DNA from: an uncultured Alistipes sp.
GTDB lineage: Bacteria > Bacteroidota > Bacteroidia > Bacteroidales > Rikenellaceae
Assembly: GCA_937911745.1 (NCBI GenBank)
Contig: CALDPX010000008.1
Span: 3,248-67,247, forward strand
Reading direction: 5' to 3'
Length of the DNA stretch: 64,000 bases
The first letter of the stretch is position 1; the number at the start of each line of letters is the position of its first letter. The notes below the pieces were generated by a model that was not told where the DNA came from, searched no databases, and saw only the letters and a list, made by a program, of their open reading frames with translations. The position numbers and the translations under genes are program-made. Positions 25,886-35,230 of the stretch are shown here, piece by piece.

Positions 25886-28105
25886 CTATTTTTTCTCTCT
25901 ACGCTCGGGGCGACGACCGTTCTTGCGGTCACCCGAGTGCTCGCCTTTGGGGCGTGCAGGACGCTCGGCGGGCTCTACATAGCCTTCGGGCTTGGGTAGA
26001 AGTGCCTTGCGCGAGAGTTTGAGTTTGCCGGTTTTGGGATCGCTGCCAATGAGTTTAACCTCGATCATTTCGCCCTCCTGCAAACCGGTGTCACCCATAG
26101 TCTCGAAGCGCTTGTAGTCAATCTCAGAGATGTGCAGCAGCGCGTCCTTGCCGGGAAGAATCTCAACAAACGCACCAAAATCTACTATGGTCTTGATTTT
26201 ACCATTGTAAACCTCGCCTATTTCGGGAACGGCTACGATACCATTGATACGTGCCAATGCGGCATCCATACCATCTTTATCAACACCGAATATATCCACA
26301 ATTCCCTTGCCATCTTTCTCGGTAATGGTGATGGTGGTATTGGTGGTTTTCTGGATGTCCTGGATAACCTCGCCACCCTTGCCGATAACTGCACCGATAG
26401 AGTCCTGAGGGATGATAATCTGAACGATGCGGGGCACGAAGGGGCGGAAGTCCTCGCGGGGCTCGGCAATGCACTCGGTGAGTTTGCCAAGGATGTGCAT
26501 CCTACCCTGGCGAGCCTGCTCCAAAGCCTTAGCCAACACCTCATACGACAGACCATCAACCTTGATATCCATCTGAGTTGCGGTGATACCGTCAGCAGTA
26601 CCGGTAACCTTGAAGTCCATATCGCCCAAGTGGTCCTCATCGCCGAGGATATCCGAGAGAATAGCGTATCTGTCGCCCTCCGAGATAAGACCCATAGCGA
26701 TACCCGAAACGGGTTTTTTCATCTTCAAGCCCGAGTCCATAAGTGCCAAAGTACCGGCACATACGGTAGCCATTGAGGAGGAACCGTTCGACTCCAAGAT
26801 GTCGCTCACTACGCGCACAGCATAGGGGTTATCCTCGCCCACGGGAACCATAGGTTTCAGAGCCCTCCAAGCCAAGTTTCCGTGACCAATCTCGCGGCGC
26901 GAGAGGCTACGTGCGGGGCGAGCCTCGCCGGTCGAGAAGGGAGGGAAGTTATAGTGAAGAACGAACTGCTCGCTACCCTGAGTGAGTACCTCGTCAATCA
27001 TCTTCTCATCGAGTTTGGTGCCGAGGGTTACGGTCGAGAGCGACTGAGTCTCACCGCGAGTGAAGACAGCCGAGCCGTGAGCGCAGGGGAGAACGCCAAC
27101 CTCGCACCAGATGGGGCGAATCTCGTCGGTCTTACGACCATCCAGACGCTTACCCTCATCGAGAATCATATTACGCATAGCCTTCTTCATAACCTCATCG
27201 TGGAAGTAGCGGTGAATCATACCCTTCTTCTCTTCCAACTCTTCCTCGGTAAACTGCTCGCAGAACTCAGCCTCCAAAGCCTCGAAAGCCTCGCTACGCT
27301 CGTGTTTTGCGCTACCTGCGGTAGCAATGGCGTATGCTTTATCGTAGGTCTCGGCAACAACTTTTGCCTTCAACTCCTCGTCATTTACCTCGTGGCAGTA
27401 CTCCCTCTTGACATCCTTGCCGAGTTCTTTTGCGAGTTCAATCTGAGCCAAGCACTGGGGTTTGATAGCCTCGTGAGCAAACTTAATAGCCTCCAACATA
27501 TCTGCCTCGCTAACCTCTTTCATCTCACCCTCAACCATAAGGATGTTGTCGTAGGTTGCACCAACCATAAGGTCGATATCGGCATTCTCATTCTGCTCGA
27601 ATGTGGGGTTAATCATCAGCTCGCCATTTACCCTTGCTACCCTCACCTCGGAGATGGGGCACTCGAAGGGGATGTCCGACACTGCAAGTGCAGCCGAAGC
27701 AGCCAAACCTGCCAAAGCGTCGGGCTGAATATCTTTTGCAGCCGAGATAAGATTTACGGTCACGAACACCTCTGCGTGGTAGTTCGAGGGGAACAAGGGG
27801 CGCAATGCGCGGTCGATAAGCCTTGCTACCAAAATCTCGCTATCCGAAGGGCGAGCCTCACGTTTGAGGAAACCGCCGGGGAAGCGACCTGCTGCTGCAT
27901 ACTTCTCGCGGTACTCTACCGAGAGGGGCATAAAGTCACAATCATCCTTTGCATCCTTTGCTGCTACTACGGTAGCGAGCAACATTGTGTCACCTTGCTG
28001 AACGATTACCGAACCGTCAGCCTGTTTGGCATACTTGCCAGTAGAAATGGTAATTTCGCGCTCTGCATCGAGCTTGATTACCTTCTTGATTTCGTTGTAC
28101 AACAT
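25886..28105 (-). CDS. pnp: Polynucleotide phosphorylase
   Basis: 739 residues from the ATG at 28105 (the upstream in-frame ATG at 28174 adds a non-family stretch). Order of domains: first RNase PH domain (EITISTGKYAKQADGSVIVQ, PGGFLKREARPSDSEIL), helical linker, second RNase PH domain (GERETQ-like RGETQSLSTVTLG, DFKVTGTADGITATQMDIK), KH domain (IPQDSIGAVIGKGGEVIQDI) and S1 domain (YNGKIKTIVDFGAFVEILPG), then a basic Arg/Lys/Pro tail. It degrades RNA 3' to 5' using phosphate. rpsO lies 114 bp upstream in the same direction, the conserved rpsO-pnp order. Confidence 0.97.
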   Translation of the reverse strand: MLYNEIKKVIKLDAEREITISTGKYAKQADGSVIVQQGDTMLLATVVAAKDAKDDCDFMPLSVEYREKYAAAGRFPGGFLKREARPSDSEILVARLIDRALRPLFPSNYHAEVFVTVNLISAAKDIQPDALAGLAASAALAVSDIPFECPISEVRVARVNGELMINPTFEQNENADIDLMVGATYDNILMVEGEMKEVSEADMLEAIKFAHEAIKPQCLAQIELAKELGKDVKREYCHEVNDEELKAKVVAETYDKAYAIATAGSAKHERSEAFEALEAEFCEQFTEEELEEKKGMIHRYFHDEVMKKAMRNMILDEGKRLDGRKTDEIRPIWCEVGVLPCAHGSAVFTRGETQSLSTVTLGTKLDEKMIDEVLTQGSEQFVLHYNFPPFSTGEARPARSLSRREIGHGNLAWRALKPMVPVGEDNPYAVRVVSDILESNGSSSMATVCAGTLALMDSGLKMKKPVSGIAMGLISEGDRYAILSDILGDEDHLGDMDFKVTGTADGITATQMDIKVDGLSYEVLAKALEQARQGRMHILGKLTECIAEPREDFRPFVPRIVQIIIPQDSIGAVIGKGGEVIQDIQKTTNTTITITEKDGKGIVDIFGVDKDGMDAALARINGIVAVPEIGEVYNGKIKTIVDFGAFVEILPGKDALLHISEIDYKRFETMGDTGLQEGEMIEVKLIGSDPKTGKLKLSRKALLPKPEGYVEPAERPARPKGEHSGDRKNGRRPERREKK

Positions 28106-28219
28106 CTTTTTTTCGTCTAATATAATTGCATCCAAAATTGTAATTTCCAAACGCAAAGCAAAGGCAAGTACCATAATGGGACATTGCCTTTGCTGTTACA
28201 CCTCTCCTTAACGCGGGGA

Positions 28220-28492
28220 TTATTTGCGGATACCAAGAGCCTTGATAATAGCCCTGTAACGCTCAATGTCCACACGTTTGAGATAGTCGAGCAACTGACG
28301 GCGCTTACCTACCAAACGGAGGAGTGCGCGCTGTGTACCGTAGTCGTGACGGTTCTGTTTCATGTGCTCGGTAAGGTGGTTGATACGGTAGGTAAAAAGT
28401 GCTACCTGGCTCTCAGGCGAACCGGTATCTACTTTCGAAGCACCGTACTGACCGAAAAGCTCCTGCTTTTTCTCTGCGTTCAAATAACTCAT
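28220..28492 (-). CDS. rpsO: 30S ribosomal protein S15
   Basis: 90 residues, standard length. Family segments: GSPESQVALFTYRINHLTEH, RHDYGTQRALLRLVGKRRQL and LDYLKRVDIERYRAIIKALG. It binds 16S rRNA helices 20-22 early in 30S assembly. Upstream partner of pnp. Confidence 0.98.
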   Translation of the reverse strand: MSYLNAEKKQELFGQYGASKVDTGSPESQVALFTYRINHLTEHMKQNRHDYGTQRALLRLVGKRRQLLDYLKRVDIERYRAIIKALGIRK

Positions 28493-28579
28493 TGTTTTGT
28501 AAAATTTAGTTATGTTCCACTTTGCGGCGAATCCGCCTTATCCCGAATATCGCCAAAGCGTGGCGCAAAATTACACATA

Positions 28580-28708
28580 AAATTCAAAATTCAAAATTCA
28601 AAATTCAAAATTTTTGATTTTTAGCCAATTAGTGTGCTTTTTGCCGATTGGCTACAAAACAAATTTCCCAATTCTCAACTTTCAACTTTCAACTTTCAAC
28701 TTTCAACT
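28580..28708 (+). repeat. Heptamer tracts (AAAATTC and TTTCAAC)
   Basis: AAAATTC units at 28580-28612 and ACTTTCA units at 28678-28708, in the gap between divergent rpsO and apbE. Related tracts occur at 10314-10345, 29732-29764, 32153-32175 and 34073-34105. Confidence 0.75.
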
Positions 28709-28721
28709 CTATATTTGTGGT

Positions 28722-29777
28722 ATGAAACACTCGAAACTCATCTTTCCCCTTGTGTTGGCTGCCGTTGTGGTGGCTCTTTTGGTTGTGGATTGCCGCCGTA
28801 ACTCCGCTCAAAAAGAGGTACAACCATCTGTAACTCTGCGTGGTGAGGCTCTCGGCACATTCTATCAAATCACTGCCGTAGGCTCACTATCGGACGATTT
28901 TGGGCAGAGGCTCGACTCCCTCTTCGAGGTTGCCAATCGTTCGATGAGCATCTTCAACCCCCAATCGCTACTGAGTCGCATCAATCGTGGCGAGGTGGAG
29001 GAGGCTGACGAGCATATAGCCTTCTGCGTAGAGATGGCGCAGCGGGTGAGTCGTCTTTCGGATGGCGCATACGACATCACCATCAAACCACTTGTGGAGG
29101 CGTTTGGTTTTGCGGGCAAAGACCCCGACTACAAGGTCAACATAGACTCGCTTTTGCAATTTGTGGGCTACGAGAAGGTGCGGGTAGAGGGCTCTAAAAT
29201 CATCAAGAGCGACCCACGCACAACCATAGACCTCAACTCCATAGCCAAAGGTTATACGGTTGATTTGGCAGCCAGACTCTTGGAGAGTGAGGGGTGCACC
29301 GACTACCTTATAGATATTGGCGGAGAGATTTACTGCCGAGGCACCAATCCTCGCGGCGAGAGGTGGGGTGTGGGCATAGAGACACCATTTGAGGGCAATT
29401 TTTCACTCACGGGCGAACACATAACCACCGTTGTGAGGGTGTCGGAGGTGGGTATGGCAACCAGCGGCAACTACCGCAACTACCGTACCGACTCCGAGGG
29501 CAACAAGTACACACATATCATAGACCCTCGCACAGGCGAGAACACCACCTCTTCGCTCCTTTCGGCTACGGTGTTGGCAGAGAGTTGCGCCCTGGCAGAC
29601 GCCTATGGCACAATGTTCATAGCCCTCGGCTTGGAACGCTCGCGCGAGATTGCCGAGAGGGAGAATATCGCTGCCCTTTTCATCTACGATGACGGAGGCA
29701 AGATGAAGGTGTGCAAAAGCGACGCTTTTGAATTCAAAATTCAAAATTCAAAATTCAAAATTAGGGAGTCGAAATGA
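28722..29777 (+). CDS. apbE: FAD:protein FMN transferase (ApbE)
   Basis: 351 residues from the ATG at 28722; the open frame reaches back to 28614 only through the heptamer tract. One N-terminal membrane/signal segment (LIFPLVLAAVVVALLVV), then the ApbE fold with YDITIKPLVEAFGF, TIDLNSIAKGYTVDLAARLL, DYLIDIGGEIYCRGTNPRGE and HIIDPRTGENT (Mg/FAD site). It attaches FMN to Thr in flavoproteins such as Nqr/Rnf subunits. The last 15 codons (EFKIQNSKFKI...) are made of an AAAATTC heptamer tract. A TATATTTG box ends 5 bp before the ATG, hinting at an almost leaderless mRNA. The stop overlaps the helicase start (ATGA). Confidence 0.92.
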   Translation: MKHSKLIFPLVLAAVVVALLVVDCRRNSAQKEVQPSVTLRGEALGTFYQITAVGSLSDDFGQRLDSLFEVANRSMSIFNPQSLLSRINRGEVEEADEHIAFCVEMAQRVSRLSDGAYDITIKPLVEAFGFAGKDPDYKVNIDSLLQFVGYEKVRVEGSKIIKSDPRTTIDLNSIAKGYTVDLAARLLESEGCTDYLIDIGGEIYCRGTNPRGERWGVGIETPFEGNFSLTGEHITTVVRVSEVGMATSGNYRNYRTDSEGNKYTHIIDPRTGENTTSSLLSATVLAESCALADAYGTMFIALGLERSREIAERENIAALFIYDDGGKMKVCKSDAFEFKIQNSKFKIRESK

Positions 29778-32173
29778 CCGCAGAAGAGATAAAGATATTG
29801 CAGGGGCTGAACCCTGCTCAGGAGGCAGCAGTGAGGGACTATACCTCCCCTTCGCTCATTGTGGCAGGTGCGGGGTCGGGCAAGACCCGTGTGTTGACGT
29901 GTCGCATCGCGTGGATGATTTCGCAGGGTGTGGCTCCCTACAACATTATGGCTCTCACGTTTACGAACAAGGCAGCCAAAGAGATGAGGGAGCGTATAAC
30001 CGCTATGGTGGGCGAGCAGAAGGCTCGCTACATTTGGATGGGCACATTCCACTCCATATTCCTCAAAATACTCGCACGAGAAGTGCAGCACATAGGCTAC
30101 GAGCCCAACTTCACAATCTACGACACTTCGCAAACCGAGAGCCTTTTGAAGAGTATCATCAAGGAGATGCAACTGAGTGACGAGGTCTACAAACCCCGAG
30201 AGGTGCGCTCACGCATATCGCTTGCCAAGAACAACCTTGTGACTCCCGAGTCCTACGAGGCAAACGGAACACTCATAGAGGAGGATAAAAAGCGCCGTCA
30301 GCCACAATTCTACCAACTCTACAAGAACTATGCTGCTCGTTGCCGTCAGAACAATGCAATGGACTTTGACGACCTCCTTTTGCTCACAAACATACTCTTC
30401 CGCGACCACCCCGAGGTGTTGCAGAGGTATCAGGCACAGTTCCCCTACATCTTGGTGGACGAGTATCAGGACACCAACGCTGCCCAATACCTCATTGTGA
30501 GAAGTTTGGCTACTGCCACAGGCAACATCTGTGTTGTGGGCGATGATGCACAAAGTATCTACTCCTTCCGAGGGGCAAAAATCGAAAATATCTTCCGCTT
30601 TCAGAAGGATTTCCCGAAGGCTAAAATCTACAAACTCGAACAGAACTACCGCTCGACACAGACCATTGTAGATGCTGCCAACAGCGTCATAGAGCACAAC
30701 AAATACCGCATCAAGAAGCAGGTTTTCTCGGAGAACTCTCAGGGCGAGAAGATAAAAATCTTCCGAGCCTACACCGAGGGCGAGGAGGCTCAGATGGTGG
30801 CAAACGGCATCAGAGCAACGCACATTGCCGACGGCACGAGCGATTGGAGCAACATTGCCGTACTATACCGCACCAACGCCCAATCGCGAGCATTGGAGGA
30901 GGCTCTGCGCAAGCGCAACATTCCCTACCGTATCTATGGCGGTCACTCCTTCTACGACCGCAAAGAGGTCAAGGACCTGATGGCATATTTCAAGACCATC
31001 GTCAATCCCAAAGATGACGAGTCGTTGCAGAGGATTATCAACTTCCCCGCACGAGGCATTGGCGATGTTACCATCGGTAAAATACGCACCATAGCCCAAA
31101 GCAAGGGGGTAAGTATGTGGGAGGCTATGCAGAGTGCTTCGCCCGAGGAGCAGGCAGTTATGGGCAAGAAGGTGGGTGAGTTCCACTCGCTCATCTCATC
31201 ACTTTCGCTCCTGCGTAGCCACGAGACTCTCTACGAATTTGGCGTGGAGGTTGCCACACGCAGCGGCATCCTCTCGCTCTACAAACTCAACCCCTCGCCC
31301 GAGAGTGAAAATGCGCTCCAACTCATAGAGGAGTTGCTCAACTCGATGCAAGACTTCCGCCACAACACCATAGAGGTTGCGGGCGAAGAGGAGATTAGGG
31401 AGCCCTCGTTGGAGGAGTGGTTGCAGAACATCTCGCTACTGACCGATATGGACGAAGGCGAGGAGGAGGGCAGGAATTGGGTAACGCTCCTTACGGCACA
31501 CTCCTCGAAAGGTTTGGAGTTCGACCATATATTCATTACGGGTATGGAAGAGAACCTCTTCCCGAGCGTCATATCGCTCACCTCGCCCGAGCAGGTCGAG
31601 GAGGAACGCAGGCTCTTCTATGTGGCTCTTACGAGGGCTAAGATGGATGTTACGATAACCTTTGCCTCTTCTCGTTTCAAGTGGGGTAGTATGGAGTTCA
31701 GCCGCCCGAGCCGCTTCCTCAAAGAGATAGACCCACGTTACTTGGATGTTCGCTACGAGGACGAGGAGGAGCAAGATGAGGAGAAGAGCACCTCACGCCG
31801 CCGCGAGCAGATTGACGACCTGCGCCGCCGCTTCGACCAGCGACAAGGGCGCACCATTGTGGAACGCAGAGAGTTCCAGAGTAGCCGTCAGAACTACACA
31901 CCCAACACCCCACAACATCCCGCAGTGCCACAACGTCCCGATATGTCGAAATTCCGTAGCGTAGGCATACGCACCGAGGCGGAGGGTGGTGCAAAAGTGG
32001 AGAGTGCGGGTGCCTATGCCGTAGGGCAGAGGGTTAGCCACGCTCGCTTTGGTCCGGGCAAAATTGAGGCTATCGAGCGGCTTACATCCGACACCAAACT
32101 GACCGTCAGGTTCGACAACGGGGATGTGAAAAACCTCTTGGCAAAATACGCCAAATTGAAAGTTGAAAGTTGA
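29774..32173 (+). CDS. UvrD/PcrA-family 3'-5' DNA helicase
   Basis: 799 residues. Walker A AGAGSGKTR (about residues 33-41), motif Ia LTFTNKAAKEMRERI, motif II ILVDEYQDTNAAQY, motif III GDDAQSIYSFRGA, motif IV KLEQNYRSTQTIVDAANSVI, then TAHSSKGLEFDHIF and RRLFYVALTRAK. A C-terminal Tudor-like domain (VSHARFGPGKIEAIE, VRFDNGDVKNLLAKY) matches PcrA/UvrD ends that contact RNA polymerase. Role in repair and replication restart. Translationally coupled to apbE by a 4-bp overlap; its last codons are a GAAAGTT heptamer tract. Confidence 0.95.
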   Translation: MTAEEIKILQGLNPAQEAAVRDYTSPSLIVAGAGSGKTRVLTCRIAWMISQGVAPYNIMALTFTNKAAKEMRERITAMVGEQKARYIWMGTFHSIFLKILAREVQHIGYEPNFTIYDTSQTESLLKSIIKEMQLSDEVYKPREVRSRISLAKNNLVTPESYEANGTLIEEDKKRRQPQFYQLYKNYAARCRQNNAMDFDDLLLLTNILFRDHPEVLQRYQAQFPYILVDEYQDTNAAQYLIVRSLATATGNICVVGDDAQSIYSFRGAKIENIFRFQKDFPKAKIYKLEQNYRSTQTIVDAANSVIEHNKYRIKKQVFSENSQGEKIKIFRAYTEGEEAQMVANGIRATHIADGTSDWSNIAVLYRTNAQSRALEEALRKRNIPYRIYGGHSFYDRKEVKDLMAYFKTIVNPKDDESLQRIINFPARGIGDVTIGKIRTIAQSKGVSMWEAMQSASPEEQAVMGKKVGEFHSLISSLSLLRSHETLYEFGVEVATRSGILSLYKLNPSPESENALQLIEELLNSMQDFRHNTIEVAGEEEIREPSLEEWLQNISLLTDMDEGEEEGRNWVTLLTAHSSKGLEFDHIFITGMEENLFPSVISLTSPEQVEEERRLFYVALTRAKMDVTITFASSRFKWGSMEFSRPSRFLKEIDPRYLDVRYEDEEEQDEEKSTSRRREQIDDLRRRFDQRQGRTIVERREFQSSRQNYTPNTPQHPAVPQRPDMSKFRSVGIRTEAEGGAKVESAGAYAVGQRVSHARFGPGKIEAIERLTSDTKLTVRFDNGDVKNLLAKYAKLKVES

Positions 32174-32218
32174 GAGTTATTCTTTAATGTCCTTAAAGTC
32201 CTTAAAGCCCTTAGCACA

Positions 32219-32851
32219 ATGAGACGCGCAGAAAGATATAGTGGAATTGTAGAGTATTTCAGCGAGGCGATGCCCGTAGCGGAGAGCGAACTCGACTTTC
32301 GTTCGCCCTACGAGTTGTTGGTGGCAGTGATGCTCTCGGCGCAGTGTACGGACAAGAGGGTAAACCTCACAACACCCGCCTTTTTCGACCGCTTCCCCTC
32401 GCCCACCGAGTTGGCAGAGGCAACAGCCGAGGATATTTACCCCTACATAAAGAGCATCTCCTACCCCAACAACAAGGCTAAAAACCTCGCCAAGATGGCT
32501 CGACAACTTGTGGGCAACTTTGGGGGTGTGGTGCCCGATACGGTAGCAGAACTCGAAACCCTCGCGGGTGTGGGGCGCAAGACTGCCAATGTGGTCGCCT
32601 CGGTGCTCTTCGGCAGGGAGGTTATGCCCGTAGATACACACGTTTTTAGGGTGTCGCGCCGCATAGGTCTTACGGTTGGTGCCAAAACCCCTCTGCAAGC
32701 CGAGGAGCAACTCGAAAAGGGTTTTCCAAAGCACCTGCTACCCATAGCCCACCATTGGCTCATACTCCACGGCAGGTATGTCTGCACTGCCCGCCGTCCC
32801 AAGTGCGAGGAGTGCGGCATCAGGCAGTGGTGCAAATCCGCACCAAAGTAA
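32219..32851 (+). CDS. nth: Endonuclease III
   Basis: 210 residues. Helix-hairpin-helix LETLAGVGRKTANVVAS with the catalytic Lys near residue 121, the catalytic Asp in MPVDTHVFRVSRRIGL, and a C-terminal [4Fe-4S] motif CTARRPKCEECGIRQWC. It removes oxidised pyrimidines and cleaves the abasic site. It follows the helicase by 45 bp, which include short TCCTTAAAG repeats, in the same direction. Confidence 0.96.
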   Translation: MRRAERYSGIVEYFSEAMPVAESELDFRSPYELLVAVMLSAQCTDKRVNLTTPAFFDRFPSPTELAEATAEDIYPYIKSISYPNNKAKNLAKMARQLVGNFGGVVPDTVAELETLAGVGRKTANVVASVLFGREVMPVDTHVFRVSRRIGLTVGAKTPLQAEEQLEKGFPKHLLPIAHHWLILHGRYVCTARRPKCEECGIRQWCKSAPK

Positions 32852-32886
32852 TAAAGCGATACGCAGTATCGCATAAAAAGTTTTTT

Positions 32887-32908
32887 GCGACTTTTTGTAA
32901 AAAGTCGC
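32887..32908. repeat. GCGACTTTTTGTAAAAAGTC hairpin
   Basis: Perfect 10-bp inverted repeat around GT, 30 bp before recO. Near-identical hairpins open the elements at 33706, 53031, 56340, 60589 and 63948. Confidence 0.75.
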
Positions 32909-32938
32909 AAAAGAGCAAGTCGTTAGACAAAAAAAACA

Positions 32939-33667
32939 ATGAAACAATACAAAGCCCGAGGCGTAGTCCTCAACACTCTGAAATATGGCGAGTCGTCCAT
33001 CATCGCCCACATCCTGACGGATGTGGCGGGTAGGCGTGGCTATATGGTGCAGGGCTTGGGCAAGGGCAAAGGCTCCTCACGGGGCAAGGGTGCGCTGTTT
33101 CAGCCTATGTTTTTGGTGGAGTTTGTGGGTTTGGAGAGCAACAAGATGGACCTCGACCGCCTGAAAGAGGTCACCCTCGCCGAGCCGCTCCAAACCATCC
33201 CCTTCGATGTGCGCAAGAGCACCATTGCGCTCTTTATGTCGGAGGTGCTCTATAAACTCGTGAGGGAAGTGGAGCCCAACTCGCCACTCTTCGAGTTTGT
33301 CTACGACTCGGTAGTGGCTCTCGATAGGATGAACGAGGGCGTCTACAACTTTCACTTGTGGTTTATGGTTGCCCTGAGTCGTCATCTGGGCTTCTACCCC
33401 TCGGGAGAGTATGCCGAGGGTATGATTTTCGACATAGAGTCGGGATGTTTCACCACCACACCACCCTTAGGCGGACTCTACATCAATGCCGACAACACTC
33501 TGCTTTTCCACCGACTCTTGGAGTCTTCGCCAGCCGACCTCGCCCAGATAGCTCTTTCGAGAGTGCAACGCAAGGATTTCCTGGGCGCACTCCTCGCCTA
33601 CTACGGCTACCATCTGGATACTATCCACACCATCGCCTCACTCCGCATCCTCTCGGAAGTGTTCTGA
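32939..33667 (+). CDS. recO: DNA repair protein RecO
   Basis: 242 residues. The N-terminal OB domain reads YKARGVVLNTLKYGESSIIA and GYMVQGLGKG, followed by the helical part (PFDVRKSTIALFMSEVLYKL, GFYPSGEYAEG). It loads RecA on SSB-coated DNA with RecR. No zinc-binding Cys cluster is seen. Downstream of nth in the same direction; the repeat island begins 39 bp after the stop. Confidence 0.92.
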   Translation: MKQYKARGVVLNTLKYGESSIIAHILTDVAGRRGYMVQGLGKGKGSSRGKGALFQPMFLVEFVGLESNKMDLDRLKEVTLAEPLQTIPFDVRKSTIALFMSEVLYKLVREVEPNSPLFEFVYDSVVALDRMNEGVYNFHLWFMVALSRHLGFYPSGEYAEGMIFDIESGCFTTTPPLGGLYINADNTLLFHRLLESSPADLAQIALSRVQRKDFLGALLAYYGYHLDTIHTIASLRILSEVF

Positions 33668-33705
33668 GGTTTCTTTCTTCGATTTTCATTTTGTGATTTT
33701 CTTCT

Positions 33706-33940
33706 CCGCTTTTTGTAAAAAGCGGAACCAAAAACTTTTCGTGTAGCCTTTGCGGTGGTGTGACTGCCTTGCGGCAGGTCTGAAATGAGCAAACCACCTA
33801 TCTCTTTCAAACAAGTTTGAGAGATGGTGTTTTCCTCATTTCTGCTCCTTCGGAGCATTCCACATCACCGAAAAAAAGACTCTTCTCTCAAACTCCCCTG
33901 TAATCCTTGTTACTCCTGCTACCCTTGTTATCCCTGCATG
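33706..33940 (+). repeat. Cloverleaf element R copy 1
   Basis: Module order: hairpin CCGCTTTTTGTAAAAAGCGG; the constant AACCAAAAACTTTT; a multi-arm fold (33753-33870) with outer stem CGGTGGTGTG/CACATCACCG, arm I CTGCC/GGCAG, arm II centred on TTCAAACAAGTTTGA, arm III TGCTCC/GGAGCA; then CCGAAAAAAAGAC and C-rich 9-mers (CCTTGTTAC type). Lies between convergent recO and the starch-binding lipoprotein; no gene in 33668-34387. Confidence 0.75.
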
Positions 33941-33950
33941 AAAAACAAGA

Positions 33951-34000
33951 TAGGTAGATGCCAACCGCCTGCCTACGGCAGTCGTGGCAAGACGGACAGA
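33951..34000 (+). repeat. Module M copy 2
   Basis: Nearly identical to 60943-60991: TAGGTAGATGCCAACCGCC, stem CTGCC/GGCAG, CGTGGCAAGACGGACAG. A second small hairpin CTCCCC/GGGGAG follows at about 34020-34042. Confidence 0.7.
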
Positions 34001-34072
34001 CCTCTCCCGCCTTCGGCACCCTCCCCTAACTTAGGGGAGGGATAAATTACTCGCAGGCGCAGCCTGCACCAT

Positions 34073-34151
34073 AATTTTCAATTCTCAATTTTCAATTTTC
34101 AATTCTCCTATAAGCCTTGGGACTATTGACGTTAGACGTTAGACGTTAGAC
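34073..34151 (+). repeat. Heptamer tract plus GTTAGAC module, copy 2
   Basis: AATTTTC/AATTCTC units, then AAGCCTTGGGACTATTGACG and three GTTAGAC units. Confidence 0.7.
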
Positions 34152-34166
34152 CCTAATCCCTGCGGG

Positions 34167-34277
34167 TGATTTATGTGAGGCGAGTTCAAGGCTTGCGCAG
34201 CGCGAGAAAGCGGAGTTTACAATAGTAAATGAGCATTTCGAGCGCAAGCGTAACGCAGAAATCGCCCACAGAAATCA
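34167..34277. repeat. Long palindrome P-D
   Basis: 111 bp. Outer arms TGATTTATGTGAGGCGA and TCGCCCACAGAAATCA, inner arms GCGCGAGAAA and TTTCGAGCGC, centre GTTTACaataGTAAATGAG. Immediately after it (34278-34300) lies an isolated right arm of the P-F type. Confidence 0.8.
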
Positions 34278-34300
34278 CTCGCCCACGAGATGCGCTCGCT

Positions 34301-34336
34301 AAAAAAGGCGGGGCGACCTCAAAAAGTCGCCCCGCC
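34301..34336 (-). terminator. Terminator of the starch (sus-like) operon
   Basis: Stem GGCGGGGCGAC/GTCGCCCCGCC. On the minus strand it is followed by a run of six T. It lies 51 bp after the last gene. Confidence 0.85.
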
Positions 34337-34387
34337 ACAAATATATTGTGTAACTAACCTGTTGTCAGATTACAGAATGGTGTGTAA

Positions 34388-35176
34388 TTAGTTGTTCTTC
34401 ACGAGTTTGAAGGTACCAACCTGACCATTAACGGTGAACGAAACAGTGTAGTTACCGGACTCAACTACGATATTGCTACCGTTGTAGATAGCATCGAACT
34501 CTGTACCATCGGTGTAAACGGTAACATCACCATTTATGCCGTAGCTGTCGGTCCAAGCACCATCAGCACGTACTTTGAACTCGTCCACAATGTCGAGAGT
34601 AGCAACTGCCCAACCATCGGTAATAGTCATAGGAACGTCGGCTGACCAGTCGTTGAACGTACCAACAACACCCCAGGTGTGCTCATCAAGTTTCATCTCA
34701 GGAGCGGGTTTCTCCTCAGGTTTCTCAACCTCACCTCCGTCAACACTTGCCAACCATTTGCCATCAGCACTCTCTTCGGTAAGAACGATGTAGTTGCCCT
34801 CTGCTTTGATAGTTACAGTAAGGTCAACGGTCTGTTTTCCGTTGGTGCCGAAATCGTTAACAATGAAACCAATGGTCTGACCAACGAGTTCCTTGGGAGC
34901 GTTCCATACGTAGTAAGTTTTACCATCGATTGTCTCTACCTCAGTGAGCTGTACGCCAGGCCAATTGCCACCGGTGTAGTTGTCGCCACCTTCAATCCAA
35001 GCCCATACACCAACAGTCTCCCAACCAGCTGCCGAAACATCCGAATAAACTTTCACATACTCCTGAGTGATGAAGCCACCACCGCCTTCGCCTTCATTTT
35101 CAGTACCCTCATCAGGACCGCAAGCTACCATCGAAAGGGCAGCAATCGACATTGCAAGAAATTTTACTAATTTCAT
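34388..35176 (-). CDS. Starch-binding outer-membrane lipoprotein (SusE/SusF type)
   Basis: 262 residues: lipobox (SMVACGPD), an acidic Gly linker, then a CBM26-like module (VKVYSDVSAAGW, VGVWAWIEGGDNYTGGNWPG) at about 40-145, a Glu/Pro/Lys linker, and a SusE/F-like C-terminal module (WGVVGTFNDWSADVPMTITD, FKVRADGAWTDSYGINGDV). The Trp-rich stretches are typical starch-contact surfaces. It is the last gene of the minus-strand operon after susD. It should hold starch at the cell surface; B. thetaiotaomicron has two such proteins, here one shorter protein appears to do the job. Confidence 0.87.
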   Translation of the reverse strand: MKLVKFLAMSIAALSMVACGPDEGTENEGEGGGGFITQEYVKVYSDVSAAGWETVGVWAWIEGGDNYTGGNWPGVQLTEVETIDGKTYYVWNAPKELVGQTIGFIVNDFGTNGKQTVDLTVTIKAEGNYIVLTEESADGKWLASVDGGEVEKPEEKPAPEMKLDEHTWGVVGTFNDWSADVPMTITDGWAVATLDIVDEFKVRADGAWTDSYGINGDVTVYTDGTEFDAIYNGSNIVVESGNYTVSFTVNGQVGTFKLVKNN

Positions 35177-35230
35177 AATACTTAATTGTTTTAAAAAGTT
35201 AATAAATAATAATGGGTATATAGAATCATA

